A stretch of 34,339 bases of DNA, from positions 1 to 34,339 of the forward strand of contig JAIKZD010000098.1 of NCBI GenBank assembly GCA_024682555.1. Reading direction: 5' to 3'. Numbering within the stretch: position 1 is the stretch's first letter; each line of letters begins with the position of its first letter. Below the pieces are notes generated by a model. It ran no database searches. It worked only from the letters and a program-made list of their open reading frames with translations, and was not told where the DNA came from. Positions 1 through 7,943 of the stretch are shown here, one piece after another. The position numbers and the translations under genes were made by a program. This DNA comes from Lachnospiraceae bacterium. Lineage in GTDB: Bacteria; Bacillota; Clostridia; Lachnospirales; Lachnospiraceae.

Positions 1-1
1 G

Positions 2-751
2 TTCAGACATAAAGACGTGATCAAATTCAGCGAGGTTGATGAGGATAAAAAGCTCGGCATCAAGGGCATCCTCAACTATTTTCAGGATGTTTCCGAGCTT
101 CAGTCGGAGTCCCTCGGTACAGGCTACCTAAAGCTTGACACCCACAATTACGGATGGATATTAAATTCCTGGCAGATACAGATACGAAGGCGTCCGCTTC
201 TCGGGGAGACCATATATTCCGCAACTTCCCCCCATAAGCTTAAGGGGATAGAGGGCGACAGAAATTTCTTTATATTCGGTGAAAATGATGAAGTCCTGGT
301 GAACGCAAATTCCATCTGGTCCTTTTATGACAGGAACAAAAAGACTCTCATGAAGATACCGGAGGCCGAGAAAAACGCCTTTGAGCTCTTTGAACCCTAT
401 CCCATGGAATACGAACCCAGAAGGATAAACATAAGAAACATCCCCGCAGATGCCTTTGTTTACGATGATACGGTAAAGGTGCGCTATTCAATGATCGATG
501 TCAACAGCCACATGAACAATTCCTGTTATGCCATCATCGCAAACGATCATCTGCCCAGGGATCACAGATACGACCAGATACGGGTGGAGTATGCAAAAAT
601 GGCTCTCCTTGATGACAGGGTGATCATTAAGCATTATGAGGATCCCGAAAGATATATCATAAAGCTCGAAAACGAAAAAGAAGAGATCTTTGCCATCTGC
701 GAATTCAGGTATCTGGGCCTTTCGGATCCGCAGGATCAAACAACAGAATGA
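2..751 (+). CDS. Acyl-ACP thioesterase (FatA-like), 5' end cut by window edge
   Basis: This enzyme hydrolyses acyl-ACP thioesters to release free fatty acids in the cytosol. The double hotdog fold is recognisable: the first half carries the DEDKKLGIKGILNYFQDVSE stretch typical of the family and NYGWILNSWQIQI, and the second half starts near KVRYSMIDVNSHMNNSCY, with the conserved Asp/Asn/His-bearing segment. The reading frame is open to the window edge and residues before the in-frame GTG at 17 (FRHKD) fit the family N-terminus, so the true start probably lies just upstream and GTG 17 is not needed. The gene ends 19 bp before the aminopeptidase and probably shares its transcript. About 250 residues is normal for bacterial members. 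Substrate chain length cannot be told. Confidence 0.85.
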   Translation, partial: FRHKDVIKFSEVDEDKKLGIKGILNYFQDVSELQSESLGTGYLKLDTHNYGWILNSWQIQIRRRPLLGETIYSATSPHKLKGIEGDRNFFIFGENDEVLVNANSIWSFYDRNKKTLMKIPEAEKNAFELFEPYPMEYEPRRINIRNIPADAFVYDDTVKVRYSMIDVNSHMNNSCYAIIANDHLPRDHRYDQIRVEYAKMALLDDRVIIKHYEDPERYIIKLENEKEEIFAICEFRYLGLSDPQDQTTE

Positions 752-770
752 TTATAAAAGGGAGGACAAA

Positions 771-2129
771 ATGAGATATTCGGACAGACTGATCGAATTC
801 ACGGATAAGGCGGTATCACCTTTCCATGCCGTAGAAGAAACGGTAAAGGAACTGAAAGAAGCAGGTTTTAATGAGCTTGATCCCGGTGAGAGCTGGGCTT
901 TAAAGAAGGGCGGAAAATATTATGTAAGCCATCACGGTTCCACTCTTTTTGCATTCACCCTTGGAACAAAGGACCCTCTTAAGGATGATCTTCGGATCGC
1001 AACGGCCCATACCGATTTTCCCTGCCTCAGGATTAAGACGTCTCCGGATATCAATTCCTCGGGTTATGCCAGTGTGAACACAGAAATATACGGCGGTGCC
1101 ATATTAAATACCTGGCTTGACAGACCGCTTTCGGTATCGGGCAGGATAGCACTTAAGAGTGATGATATAAGACATCCCGAGATGAAACTTATCGATCTGA
1201 AAAGACCCGTTCTCACGATACCCAATGTTGCCATCCACATAAACAGGGATGTGAACAAGGGCTTTGAACTCGATCAGCAGAAGGATATGCTTCCCATGGC
1301 GGGCATCCTCCCCTCTTTTCTTAAAAAGGACGCAAAAAAGGATGACTGTTCCGGTGAGAAAAAACTTACGGATGAAGACAGGGATTATTTCATAAACTTT
1401 ATCGCAAAGGAAGCAGGCGTTAATAAGGAGGATATCCTCTCCTTTGAGCTTTGTGTATATAACTGTGAAAAGGGATGTTACGTCGGAGTGGCAAATGACT
1501 TTATCTCCGCACCGAGACTTGACAACATGACCTCCGTCTTTGCGGATCTTACAGGCATCACGGAAGGAAAAAGAGCAACCGGCATAAACGTCATGGCCAT
1601 TTTCGATCATGAGGAGATAGGCTCCCGTACCAAACAGGGCGCAGGATCAATGGTCCTTTCGAATCTGATCCTCAAGATATATTCCTCTCTTACCGCAGGC
1701 AAAAAAACCGGACCGGCTGGCGAGGAATTATTCCTTAACAAGCTTTCCGACGCCCTTCTTCTGTCGGTGGATGTGGGACATGCCTACCATCCTTATATGG
1801 GGGATAAATACGATCCCGTAAACAAATCTCTTTTAAACAGCGGCGTTGTCATAAAGGAAACCGCCGAGCAGAAATATGCCACAGATTCGGAAGCCATCGC
1901 TGTGATCATCCAGATGCTTAAAAAGAACGATATACCCTACAGTGTCTTTGTGAACCGGTCGGGAAAACCCTCAGGCTCTACCCTTGGTTCCATCGCTTCC
2001 TCATACCTGCCCGTAATGACCATAGACACAGGTGTTCCCCTGCTTGCAATGCATTCCGCAAGAGAGCTTATGGGCGCGGCAGATGAAGATGCCCTCTGTG
2101 ATCTTTTAAGGGTATTTTACAGTATCTGA
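771..2129 (+). CDS. M18 family metallo-aminopeptidase
   Basis: A 452-residue cytosolic zinc aminopeptidase of the M18 (aspartyl aminopeptidase / LAP4-ApeA type) family, which removes N-terminal residues from peptides. Visible metal-site motifs in order are AHTDFPCLRIK (HxD ligand), FDHEEIGSRTKQGA (the HEEIGS catalytic Glu and ligand) and VDVGHAYHP near the C-terminus, with the family's closing GSTLG segment. The frame is open further upstream, but ATG 771 is preceded by GGGAGG at 760-765 with ideal spacing, and the protein from there starts as the family does (RYSDRLIEFTDKAVSPFHAV). It probably forms an operon with the thioesterase. Its stop overlaps the convergent glycosyltransferase gene by 13 bp, leaving no room for a classical terminator between them. 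Confidence 0.92.
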   Translation: MRYSDRLIEFTDKAVSPFHAVEETVKELKEAGFNELDPGESWALKKGGKYYVSHHGSTLFAFTLGTKDPLKDDLRIATAHTDFPCLRIKTSPDINSSGYASVNTEIYGGAILNTWLDRPLSVSGRIALKSDDIRHPEMKLIDLKRPVLTIPNVAIHINRDVNKGFELDQQKDMLPMAGILPSFLKKDAKKDDCSGEKKLTDEDRDYFINFIAKEAGVNKEDILSFELCVYNCEKGCYVGVANDFISAPRLDNMTSVFADLTGITEGKRATGINVMAIFDHEEIGSRTKQGAGSMVLSNLILKIYSSLTAGKKTGPAGEELFLNKLSDALLLSVDVGHAYHPYMGDKYDPVNKSLLNSGVVIKETAEQKYATDSEAIAVIIQMLKKNDIPYSVFVNRSGKPSGSTLGSIASSYLPVMTIDTGVPLLAMHSARELMGAADEDALCDLLRVFYSI

Positions 2130-5100
2130 TCTTTGTATGAATCGGCATCCTTAATGAGAGTTTTGTATGCAGCTTCATCCGCAAGGAGCGCATGCTCCCT
2201 CTGGCTTCTGATGCTCTGTTCCATCACTGCCCTGTCATTAAGGGCGGATGTTAATAAGGCTGTCAGCCTGTCAGGCTCATCCTTTCCGAATATATGACCC
2301 TTCTCCGTATAGATCCCGTCATGCAGGGTCTCCCTGAAGGCAAGGATGAGCATATTGTTTAAGAAAGCCCGCCTTACGGCAGATACTATCTCATTTTCAT
2401 GATTGATATCCAGATAGATATCGCAGCCGGCAAAAAGCTCATCAAGCTTTGCCATGCTGACTCCCGGATACAGGATCACGTTTTCCCTGTCGCCGAAGGC
2501 CATTAACTTAGCCGACATCTCTGTCAGAGCCGCTATATGAAAACGGCAATCCTTAACCGCAGCCGTTATCTCATCAAGACAGGCAATGTTATCGGAGTTT
2601 GTACCGATCAGTATGTCCCTTCCGTACCTGTTTTCCCTTTCAAAGGGATAGACAAATCCAAGAAGAGTTATCATATCCATATTTGCGCCGGAAGCCCTGA
2701 GCTTTTCATAAGAGGACCTGTTCTGTACTACGATCCTTCCCGTCCGGGAAGATCTTCCGTTTAAGATTATCTTCATATTTCCGGGGATATCATCCTTAAT
2801 GTCCTCCTGCCAGAACAGGATGTCCCCGCCCGTTTCCTTCGGAAGGTCCTCGGATACAAAGAAGGGATAGGAAAGGGAATTATAGAAGAGCCTCCTGCCC
2901 GAAAGTCCTCTTTCCTTAAGATAAAAGATGGCAAACTCTGTCTTGTTCTTAAATATCAGGATCTTTCCCTTATAATTCAGGATGATATCCCTGGTAACAA
3001 AGTTTTCGACAATGATCTCTTTTCCATCCGCGGAAAAAAAGCTCCTGTTTATCCTTTCACCCCCGGCGCTGAAGGCGGTCCTTGAGTACAGGGCACCATA
3101 CCTGTTGTAGTGATCGCTGAATCTTACGATCCCCTTTTCGTCGTAATAGTCCACCGTCTTAACATACCTTTTATGGGATGGCTCCGCATAGAAGATCCTG
3201 CCCCTTTCATGGGACATATCCGTTATTTTTCCTCCCCTGCCGGTACCGCTTATCTCCCAGTACTTCGGGACCCTGATCCCGTTAAAATATCTGGGCTTTC
3301 CTTCATAGGAGGTTCCCGCCCGGTATCCCAGAAAGAATCCGTATACGGATTCCATCTCCCCGGGTATAAATCCGTCATCGGATAAAACGGCGGCAAAAAA
3401 GGATTTTCCCGTGCTCTTAAACGAAGCATAAAGATCCATGGAATCCCTTCCCGTATTATCAAGAAGCAGCACAAAGTCCGGAGTATCCGCCAAATCCCCG
3501 GGATCGGTGTTTTCTGCGGATCCGTTTATACGGATCTCATTTCCGAATGCTCCATTCTGGATATTTCGACGGGGCTCGTTTCCGCAGGTCTCATCATCGG
3601 AATTCCCAAGAAGCAGGGCCCACTTTTCCGCAACCTTATCTTCAAGATAAGCTGCCGCTCTTTTGTATGAGTTTTCACGTAAAGCCCCCATGTCTCCTTC
3701 CGTAAACAGCCTTATGATCCTGTCGGACAGGGCTCTGACATATTCCGCCGTTTCCCTTCCCTTTTCATAGGAGATCAGATAACCGTTCTCTCCGTCCTTT
3801 ATAAAGGTCCTGTTGCCGTACCTTACATCAAAACCTATGACAGGAAGTCCCGAACCCATGGCTTCAAGTACGGACAGTCCGAATCCTTCGCTGGTGGATG
3901 CAGATATATATGCCTCGTACTTTACATATACCTCATCCAGAACCTGCTGTCCCATTAAATGGACATATTTCCCGGCATCGAGAGCGGCGATCCTGTGACG
4001 CAGCCTGTCGGACTCCCCGCCTTCTCCGTATATGTCAAGGGTCAGGCCTGGAAGCTTTTTGTGTGCTTCGGCCACAGCCTCCACTATCCAGTCTATGTGT
4101 TTTTCCGTTGCAAGTCTCGAGGCAGTGATAAGGGACAGAGGTTTTCTGTAAGGGTCCTCCGTTGATTCCTGCGTGACCTGCTTCTGTGAGTCCGGTTCCT
4201 GTGAGACCGGATCCCGGACCGTATCACCCGGATTCTTCTTAAGTTCACGGATACACCCCACGGGTATGGTGACGATCTTTGGATCCGCTTCTAAATACTT
4301 TCTGAACTGTTCCTTTAACAGATCTCTCTGGGAATCCGTTGCACAGATATAGAAGTCCACGTTCTCATGCTGTGAAAATGGATATTCGTAATAATTGTTC
4401 CACAGGATATTGTCGTTATCCGTGGCATCTTCATTGAAATGATCGGCGTGGATGATTATGCCCGTTTTTGCGGGATGCGCATTCATGAGGACCGCCTGGC
4501 CGATGCCCGTTGTCCTGTCAAGCAGTACCGTATCGTTTTCGGTAAGGGAAAGGCTTTTTACAAGATGTGCCACAAGCTCTTCTTTTGAATAGAGGATAGT
4601 GTCCTTTAAACGGTACATGACATTTTCACCGTCTATAAACTCATCATAGGCGGTGCTTCCGTCCGTGTTGAAAAATCTCCGCTGATAAAGCTTTGCGCTG
4701 TTATCCTTCGGAGCATAGTATTCGGAGTAGATCCTTGTGCAGGTATAATAATCCTTTCTCACAAGGAAATTACCCGAAACAAGCTCAACCCTGTGAACCC
4801 TGTCGGAGGTCTCATCAGTGAAATAAACCGTATAAAAATCTCCCTTTCCGGGAAAGGTGCAGCGTCCTCTTTTTCCCGTTCTTTTAAAGGTATGATCCTT
4901 TCTGTCAAAGGTCTTTTCAAGGTCCTTCAGGGTAAAGGTTACCGGGGATATCTTCGTATCGGTAAAGAAGGTATAGAGCCAGATGATCTCATCATCATGA
5001 AAGCCCAGATGGGCCGTCATATGTTCGATATTCTCCCTCGGGAACATGTCCGTAAAGATGAAACGGGCCTTAATATTGCTCTTTCTAAACTGCAGAGCCC

Positions 5101-5167
5101 GGTAGCTCTGTGCATATTCCACTCCGCTGCTTGCAAATCCTATGCCGAGATTAAAGCTGTATACCAT
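2117..5167 (-). CDS. GtfA-GtfB fusion: O-GlcNAc transferase of the accessory Sec system
   Basis: A 1016-residue protein that joins both subunits of the enzyme that starts O-glycosylation of serine-rich repeat adhesins. Residues 1-522 are GtfA: NLGIGFASSGVEYAQSYRA at the N-terminus, the add-on domain that clamps the acceptor, then a GT-B family 4 domain with ITASRLATEKHIDW and the E-x7-E motif (SEGFGLSVLEAMGSGLPVI, Glu427/Glu435). Residues 523-562 are a polar linker with no Met. Residues 563-1016 are full-length GtfB, the substrate-binding partner: DGFIPGEMESVYGFFLG, IVENFVTRDIILN, GDILFWQEDI, FHIAALTEMSAKL, CDIYLDINHENE. In known systems these are separate genes. A 34-residue Gln/Ser/Asp-rich insertion (310-343) sits inside the GtfA part. 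Last gene of the aSec operon, 61 bp after secA2. The start fits streptococcal GtfA; the upstream purine tract (AGAAGGACAGG) is a fair ribosome site. Confidence 0.93.
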   Translation of the reverse strand: MVYSFNLGIGFASSGVEYAQSYRALQFRKSNIKARFIFTDMFPRENIEHMTAHLGFHDDEIIWLYTFFTDTKISPVTFTLKDLEKTFDRKDHTFKRTGKRGRCTFPGKGDFYTVYFTDETSDRVHRVELVSGNFLVRKDYYTCTRIYSEYYAPKDNSAKLYQRRFFNTDGSTAYDEFIDGENVMYRLKDTILYSKEELVAHLVKSLSLTENDTVLLDRTTGIGQAVLMNAHPAKTGIIIHADHFNEDATDNDNILWNNYYEYPFSQHENVDFYICATDSQRDLLKEQFRKYLEADPKIVTIPVGCIRELKKNPGDTVRDPVSQEPDSQKQVTQESTEDPYRKPLSLITASRLATEKHIDWIVEAVAEAHKKLPGLTLDIYGEGGESDRLRHRIAALDAGKYVHLMGQQVLDEVYVKYEAYISASTSEGFGLSVLEAMGSGLPVIGFDVRYGNRTFIKDGENGYLISYEKGRETAEYVRALSDRIIRLFTEGDMGALRENSYKRAAAYLEDKVAEKWALLLGNSDDETCGNEPRRNIQNGAFGNEIRINGSAENTDPGDLADTPDFVLLLDNTGRDSMDLYASFKSTGKSFFAAVLSDDGFIPGEMESVYGFFLGYRAGTSYEGKPRYFNGIRVPKYWEISGTGRGGKITDMSHERGRIFYAEPSHKRYVKTVDYYDEKGIVRFSDHYNRYGALYSRTAFSAGGERINRSFFSADGKEIIVENFVTRDIILNYKGKILIFKNKTEFAIFYLKERGLSGRRLFYNSLSYPFFVSEDLPKETGGDILFWQEDIKDDIPGNMKIILNGRSSRTGRIVVQNRSSYEKLRASGANMDMITLLGFVYPFERENRYGRDILIGTNSDNIACLDEITAAVKDCRFHIAALTEMSAKLMAFGDRENVILYPGVSMAKLDELFAGCDIYLDINHENEIVSAVRRAFLNNMLILAFRETLHDGIYTEKGHIFGKDEPDRLTALLTSALNDRAVMEQSIRSQREHALLADEAAYKTLIKDADSYKDQIL

Positions 5168-5187
5168 ACCCTCAATCCTGTCCTTCT

Positions 5188-5230
5188 GACATTTTCATCG
5201 GTCCATCGGAATCCATCCGACATTTTCATC
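5188..5230. repeat. 12-bp direct repeat in the secA2-gtf spacer
   Basis: GACATTTTCATC occurs at 5188-5199 and again at 5219-5230, a 31-bp period. The second copy overlaps the secA2 stop codon and the first lies just upstream of the glycosyltransferase ribosome-binding region. It may be a slippage remnant or a regulatory element. No function is assigned. Confidence 0.6.
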
Positions 5231-7508
5231 AGCCCGTCAGAATATTTCTGATTATCCCGTTAAGAATATCTCTCTTCATATCCTTAAAGGATTCGTAGGC
5301 TTCCTTGTGATATTCATATATCGCATTTCTCTGGGCAGTGCTCCTGCCCGATACAGCCGACTGGAGCTGCTGGAGATAGTCAACCTGTTCTACCCAGGCA
5401 TCATCGATGGCGGAAAGTGCCGCCTCCCTGTAATGGTCTTCCCTGTTGTCGGATATGAGCTCTTCTCTCTCCAAAAGACTCTCTTCAACCTTTTTTATGA
5501 GGAATTCCCGGACGGCGGCTTTGTCCTTTGGGTCAACATGGTTTATGTCATCATGGAGCTCATAGCTTATGTTATCAAGCATGTATCGTCTGACCTCCGG
5601 CAGGGTGACCGTCTTTTTATCCTTTAGGAAGCGGTCGATATTGCCGGCCGCTATCTCGAGTATCTTCTGTCTGTCAAGGACCGCCTCGCCGTCCATCAGC
5701 CGGTTTCTGATATCATACATGATTTGTCTCTGCTTCTGGAGGACCTCATCATATTTGGTTGCCTTGATCCTTGAAAGCACGGCCTGTTCCTCACCGGTTT
5801 TCTGGGCATTGTTAACAAGCCTTTTTATCCTGCCTGTCGATATATGTTTCTTTTTCTCAAGCTTCTTCTTTTTCTTCTCATCAAGAGTGCTTAAATAAAT
5901 CTCATCCTCAAGGGATATATAAAATCTGCTGCTGCCCGGATCACCCTGTCTCCCGGCACGGCCTCTTGCCTGCCGCTCTATCCTGATATTCTGCATACGG
6001 CCTATTCCTATGACCGCCAGACCTCCCAGCTTATCCGTATCATCCTTCAGTTTTATGTCAGTTCCGCGGCCTGCCATGGAGGTTGCCACCGTCACCGCAT
6101 TGACATGGCCCGCCTCTTTTATCATCTCCGCTTCCCAGTAGGCATTGTTGGCATTTAAAACATTATGGGGAATATGAAGGTCGATGAGGGCACTTGAAAT
6201 ATACTCGGTCTCGCCAATGGTGGAAGCCACCACGAGTACGGGCTGGCCCGTTTCATGATGCAGTATCACCTCATCTATGGCAGCCCTGAACTGTTCATCG
6301 GAAGTCCTGAAATACCTGTCCTTATGGTCTATCCTTCTCATTGGCTTATTGGGAGGGATCACAAGGACCCTTTTATGGTACACATCCAGAAGTTCCTTCG
6401 AAGCATCCGATATGGTCCCGCTCATACCCGACATTTTCGGGAAAAGCAGAAACAGGTTCTGATAGGTTATGGATGCCATGGATCTGTTCTCCTGGCTTAT
6501 CTCGATGCCTTCCCTGGTCTCTAAGGCCTGATGGAGACCGCCCCTCAGCTTGACCCCGTGTACCATTCTTCCGGATCCGTTGTCAAGCAGCACTATCTCA
6601 TGGGCATCCGATACAACATAATCCCTGTCTACGGCAAAAAGATGTCTTGCACGAAGGGCAAGGGTCACATGCCTGTTGATCTCGAAATGTTCCCTTGCAT
6701 AGAAATTATCTATGCCGAAGAAGCTCTCGGCCCTTTTTATCCCCTTCGCCGTAAGATATACTATCTTTTCTTCCTTAACGAAATCCTCCTCGGGAATAAG
6801 GGTCCTCACAAAGAAATCCGCAAGTCCGTAAAGATTTGACTGGACCCTGGGAGATCCGGATATCACAAGAGGCATCTGGGCCGCATCAAGGAGTACCGAA
6901 TCCGCCTCATCTATCATGCAGAAATAGAACTCCCTCATGAACCGGTCCCCTGCGGTCTTTACCAGATTGTTAAAAAGATAATCAAATCCGAGTGTTCCGT
7001 GGGTCGTATATACGATGTCTGCCGCATATATCTCTTTTTTCTCCTCATCACTGAAACGCTCACTGGATCTTTCCCTGACCCCCGCCTTTACCGTCAGTCC
7101 CATAAAAGCATATGCGGGGCCCATTTCCGAAGCATCCCTGTAGGCCAGATGATCGTTTGCCGTGACTAAGATACAGCTTTTCCCCGTAAGGGCATTAAGA
7201 TACAGAGGAAGGGTTGCCATAAGGGTCTTGCCCTCCCCTGTGTTCATTTCTATGAGATATCCCTGATGAACCGCGATCCCGCCGGTTATCTGAACATCAT
7301 AAGGGATCTTTCCGAGCACTCTTCTGTCCGCCTCGCACATGGCGGCAAAGGCTTCTATCATGATGTCATCAAGAGTCTCACCCTCACTGAGCCTTTTTTT
7401 GAAGGCCTCGGTCATCCCCGATATCTCGGAATCCTCAAGGCGCTCATATTCTTCTCTCTTTTTTTTGACCTTAAGCATCAGCCTGTTGATTCTTCTTAAG
7501 CTGCTCAT
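5229..7508 (-). CDS. secA2: Accessory Sec translocase ATPase SecA2
   Basis: The motor ATPase that pushes the glycosylated serine-rich protein through SecY2. It has 759 residues, shorter than housekeeping SecA (about 840-900), and lacks the C-terminal Cys/His zinc and SecB-binding tail, as is usual for aSec SecA2. Motifs in order are Walker A MNTGEGKT (88-95), the DEAD-type MIDEAD box (198-203), MAGRGTDI (478-485) and QARGRAGRQGDPG (513-525). A Lys-rich stretch follows at about 544-555. It starts 6 bp after asp3, within the operon secY2-asp1-asp2-asp3-secA2-gtf, which fixes its identity as the accessory rather than the general paralogue. The ribosome site is weak (GGGATAACGG), so translational coupling to asp3 is likely. 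Confidence 0.95.
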   Translation of the reverse strand: MSSLRRINRLMLKVKKKREEYERLEDSEISGMTEAFKKRLSEGETLDDIMIEAFAAMCEADRRVLGKIPYDVQITGGIAVHQGYLIEMNTGEGKTLMATLPLYLNALTGKSCILVTANDHLAYRDASEMGPAYAFMGLTVKAGVRERSSERFSDEEKKEIYAADIVYTTHGTLGFDYLFNNLVKTAGDRFMREFYFCMIDEADSVLLDAAQMPLVISGSPRVQSNLYGLADFFVRTLIPEEDFVKEEKIVYLTAKGIKRAESFFGIDNFYAREHFEINRHVTLALRARHLFAVDRDYVVSDAHEIVLLDNGSGRMVHGVKLRGGLHQALETREGIEISQENRSMASITYQNLFLLFPKMSGMSGTISDASKELLDVYHKRVLVIPPNKPMRRIDHKDRYFRTSDEQFRAAIDEVILHHETGQPVLVVASTIGETEYISSALIDLHIPHNVLNANNAYWEAEMIKEAGHVNAVTVATSMAGRGTDIKLKDDTDKLGGLAVIGIGRMQNIRIERQARGRAGRQGDPGSSRFYISLEDEIYLSTLDEKKKKKLEKKKHISTGRIKRLVNNAQKTGEEQAVLSRIKATKYDEVLQKQRQIMYDIRNRLMDGEAVLDRQKILEIAAGNIDRFLKDKKTVTLPEVRRYMLDNISYELHDDINHVDPKDKAAVREFLIKKVEESLLEREELISDNREDHYREAALSAIDDAWVEQVDYLQQLQSAVSGRSTAQRNAIYEYHKEAYESFKDMKRDILNGIIRNILTG

Positions 7509-7514
7509 TTTCCG

Positions 7515-7943
7515 TTATCCCAACTCACTTATGATGATATTGTGAAATCTGAAGTAATGCCCTCCCCCGCTTATCAGCTGCATATTGTAGCTGTAGGTCT
7601 TTAAAGGACATCTGAAATCCATTTCCTTTCCCCTTATTATCAGTCCGTCAAACTCCTGACCGTATCGGTCAAGGAAGGAAAGCCTGACTATCATGCCTTC
7701 CAGTCCCTCTATATTGACACTGATATGGTATCTGCTCTCTCCGTCGATTATTGGTAAGGCCGGCTCTATCTTTTTTCTCTGAAAATTCACCGAGGAATAC
7801 CATTGTTTGATTATGGTTCCCGGGGGCATCAGCTGATTCTCGTATTCCACGTCATTGATCTTGTGAACCGTAAGCCTCGCCCCGTACAGATAGGTGTCCG
7901 AGGCATATTCGTTCCAGTATATCTTCCAGCTTCCAATCACCAT
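7515..7943 (-). CDS. asp3: Accessory Sec protein Asp3
   Basis: A 142-residue accessory Sec protein. Asp3 is a small beta-rich protein that joins Asp1 and Asp2 in a complex bound to SecA2 and the Ser-rich substrate. It shows the family features IYWNEYASDTYLYGARL near the N-terminus, a central WYSSVNFQRKK and a C-terminal FHNIIISELG. The assignment rests on these plus its position between asp2 and secA2. Its ATG directly abuts the asp2 stop codon (no spacer), which points to translational coupling and equal dosage of Asp2 and Asp3. Confidence 0.88.
   Translation of the reverse strand: MVIGSWKIYWNEYASDTYLYGARLTVHKINDVEYENQLMPPGTIIKQWYSSVNFQRKKIEPALPIIDGESRYHISVNIEGLEGMIVRLSFLDRYGQEFDGLIIRGKEMDFRCPLKTYSYNMQLISGGGHYFRFHNIIISELG

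Noticed and set aside
690-770. Longer N-terminus for the aminopeptidase from 690
   Set aside because: It would overlap the thioesterase gene out of frame; GGGAGG before ATG 771 and family alignment support the shorter form.
1104-1610. Minus-strand open frame of 168 codons inside the aminopeptidase gene
   Set aside because: It lies opposite conserved catalytic coding sequence and shows no recognisable protein features.
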